41,998 nucleotides of DNA, from positions 28,839 to 70,836 of the forward strand of contig HF972654.1 of assembly GCA_000432995.1 (NCBI GenBank), read 5' to 3'. The DNA is from Clostridium sp. CAG:1013. GTDB lineage: Bacteria; Bacillota; Clostridia; Oscillospirales; Acutalibacteraceae. The position numbers and the translations under genes were made by a program. The first letter of the stretch is position 1; each line of letters begins with the position of its first letter. Below, piece after piece: positions 41,324-41,998 of this stretch. The notes below the pieces were generated by a model. It saw nothing but the letters and a program-made list of their open reading frames with translations, did not search any database and was not told the DNA's origin.

Positions 41324-41554
41324 GTGAAACGTTTGGATCGGATCCTTACCATTGTCATGGCAGCTTTTACCGGCGCGTTTCTAGGCCATGGAATCTATCT
41401 TTTCTGGGAACAAAGCACCCATCCAGAGCTGTACGCTTCTTGGTCCGCGCCCTGGTACGTTCAGTTGATCGTCCCGGGGATCGTGCTTATGTGCGTACTG
41501 GTCTTGGGAGCCGGTGCAAAATGTATCATTCATTGCAAGCTAAAAAAGTCATGA
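41324..41554 (+). CDS. Small two-helix membrane protein of unknown function
   Basis: The 76-residue protein starts with basic VKRLDR, a first helix ILTIVMAAFTGAFLGHGIYLF, an outer loop with HPELYASWSAPWYVQ, and a second helix LIVPGIVLMCVLVLGAGAKCII ending in a basic CKLKKS tail. The GTG at 41324 follows AAAAGGAGAG by about 8 bases; an in-frame ATG further upstream lies inside miaB without a site. The position directly after miaB and before a ylbF-like gene suggests a stable gene order, but I do not know its function. Confidence 0.75.
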   Translation: MKRLDRILTIVMAAFTGAFLGHGIYLFWEQSTHPELYASWSAPWYVQLIVPGIVLMCVLVLGAGAKCIIHCKLKKS

Positions 41555-41600
41555 GGCTTTTTTACAATATTTAAGAAAAATTCATTTGGAGGAAATATCT

Positions 41601-41998
41601 ATGGATATCATCGAATTGACAAGAGACTTGGGCCGTGCTTTGCAGAACGACGAGCGTTACATCGCCATGATGGCTGCCCGCCAGGCCAGCGACGAGGACG
41701 AGGCTTTGCAGGAGGCCATCGGCGAATTTAACCTGAAGCGTATGGCCATTTCCAACGAGGCTCAGAAAGAGGATCGCAACGACGAGACTCTTCAGCGCCT
41801 GAACGAGGAGTTCCGTGCTGTGTATCAGAAGATCATGGAGAACGAGCATATGCTTCGCTATAACGACGCGAAGAACGAGTTTGACGCTCTGCTCCAGCGC
41901 ATCACCGGCATTCTCAGCATGTGCGCTGAAGGCGAGGATCCTGAGACCTGTGATTACGATGCTGCTTCCTGCGGCGGCAACTGCGCCAGCTGCGGCGG
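41601..41998 (+). CDS. YlbF-family regulator, truncated by the window end
   Basis: The 132 codons present encode a mostly helical protein: an N-terminal DIIELTRDLGRALQNDERYIAM helix, a central FNLKRMAIS and LNEEFRAVYQKIMENEHMLRYNDAKNEFDALLQRITGIL, typical of the YlbF/YmcA (RicF/RicA) family. In Bacillus these proteins form a complex with RicT that affects RNase Y processing, competence and sporulation, and that complex carries iron-sulfur clusters. After the helices comes a Cys-rich tail (CAEGEDPETCDYDAASCGGN, then CASCGG). GGAGGAAA precedes the ATG. Codons are strongly biased, as in highly expressed genes. The end lies outside the window. Confidence 0.88.
   Translation, partial: MDIIELTRDLGRALQNDERYIAMMAARQASDEDEALQEAIGEFNLKRMAISNEAQKEDRNDETLQRLNEEFRAVYQKIMENEHMLRYNDAKNEFDALLQRITGILSMCAEGEDPETCDYDAASCGGNCASCG

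Overview
The window looks like the chromosome of a spore-forming, low-to-mid GC Gram-positive anaerobe of the class Clostridia, probably an Oscillospiraceae/Ruminococcaceae-type gut bacterium. The evidence is strong AGGAGG ribosome binding sites, consensus sigma-A promoters with 17-bp spacers, a sporulation gene (yunB), SLH-domain surface proteins, QueH in place of QueG, and typical Clostridia families (divergent PAP2, DUF421, DUF6774, CmpB-like permease, YlbF, VanZ/RDD). The taxon is inferred from gene content. The window is ordinary chromosome with compact operons on both strands. I see no insertion sequence, CRISPR array, rRNA or complete prophage.

Layout. 1-3640: the end of a flavin-type split-barrel protein, then leftward an APH-fold kinase and prfC (RF3), a 26-codon membrane ORF with its own terminator, and a leftward divergent-PAP2 protein. 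3770-7541: a rightward operon starting with queH, followed by an amidohydrolase, an unknown protein with nuclease-like spacing of acidic residues, a VanZ-RDD membrane protein and a small unknown protein. 7561-12796: a five-gene nickel/peptide-type ABC importer behind a strong promoter and a long structured leader that ends in a terminator with an alternative anti-terminator hairpin. This looks like a riboswitch or attenuator of a class I cannot name. 13035-15590: a single-pass membrane protein and citramalate synthase. 15625-16763: a strongly codon-biased sugar phosphate isomerase. 16769-19264: a short, class II-type UvrA.

19341-24417 is a leftward four-gene cell-surface operon: SLH plus transglutaminase protein, Ser/Pro-rich lipoprotein, MBOAT O-acyltransferase and DHHW (AlgX/AlgJ-like) protein. 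It is divergent from a GH95 alpha-L-fucosidase-like enzyme (24711-26948). Next come a glycosyltransferase/alpha-beta hydrolase fusion translationally coupled to a Cys-rich, possibly spore-coat-like protein, several small membrane proteins, an M23-SLH peptidase without a signal peptide, and two leftward tRNA-Ser genes with their own promoter.

33446-39128 is one rightward operon, galE-maf-yunB-ligA-galK, mixing Leloir-pathway, housekeeping and sporulation genes. A solitary BlaI/MecI-type repressor faces away from miaB, a small membrane protein and a YlbF-family gene that runs off the end.

The best candidates for undescribed biology are the leader RNA at 7590-7765, the MBOAT/DHHW/SLH-transglutaminase operon, the glycosyltransferase-hydrolase fusion with its Cys-rich partner, and the unknown protein at 5305-6081.
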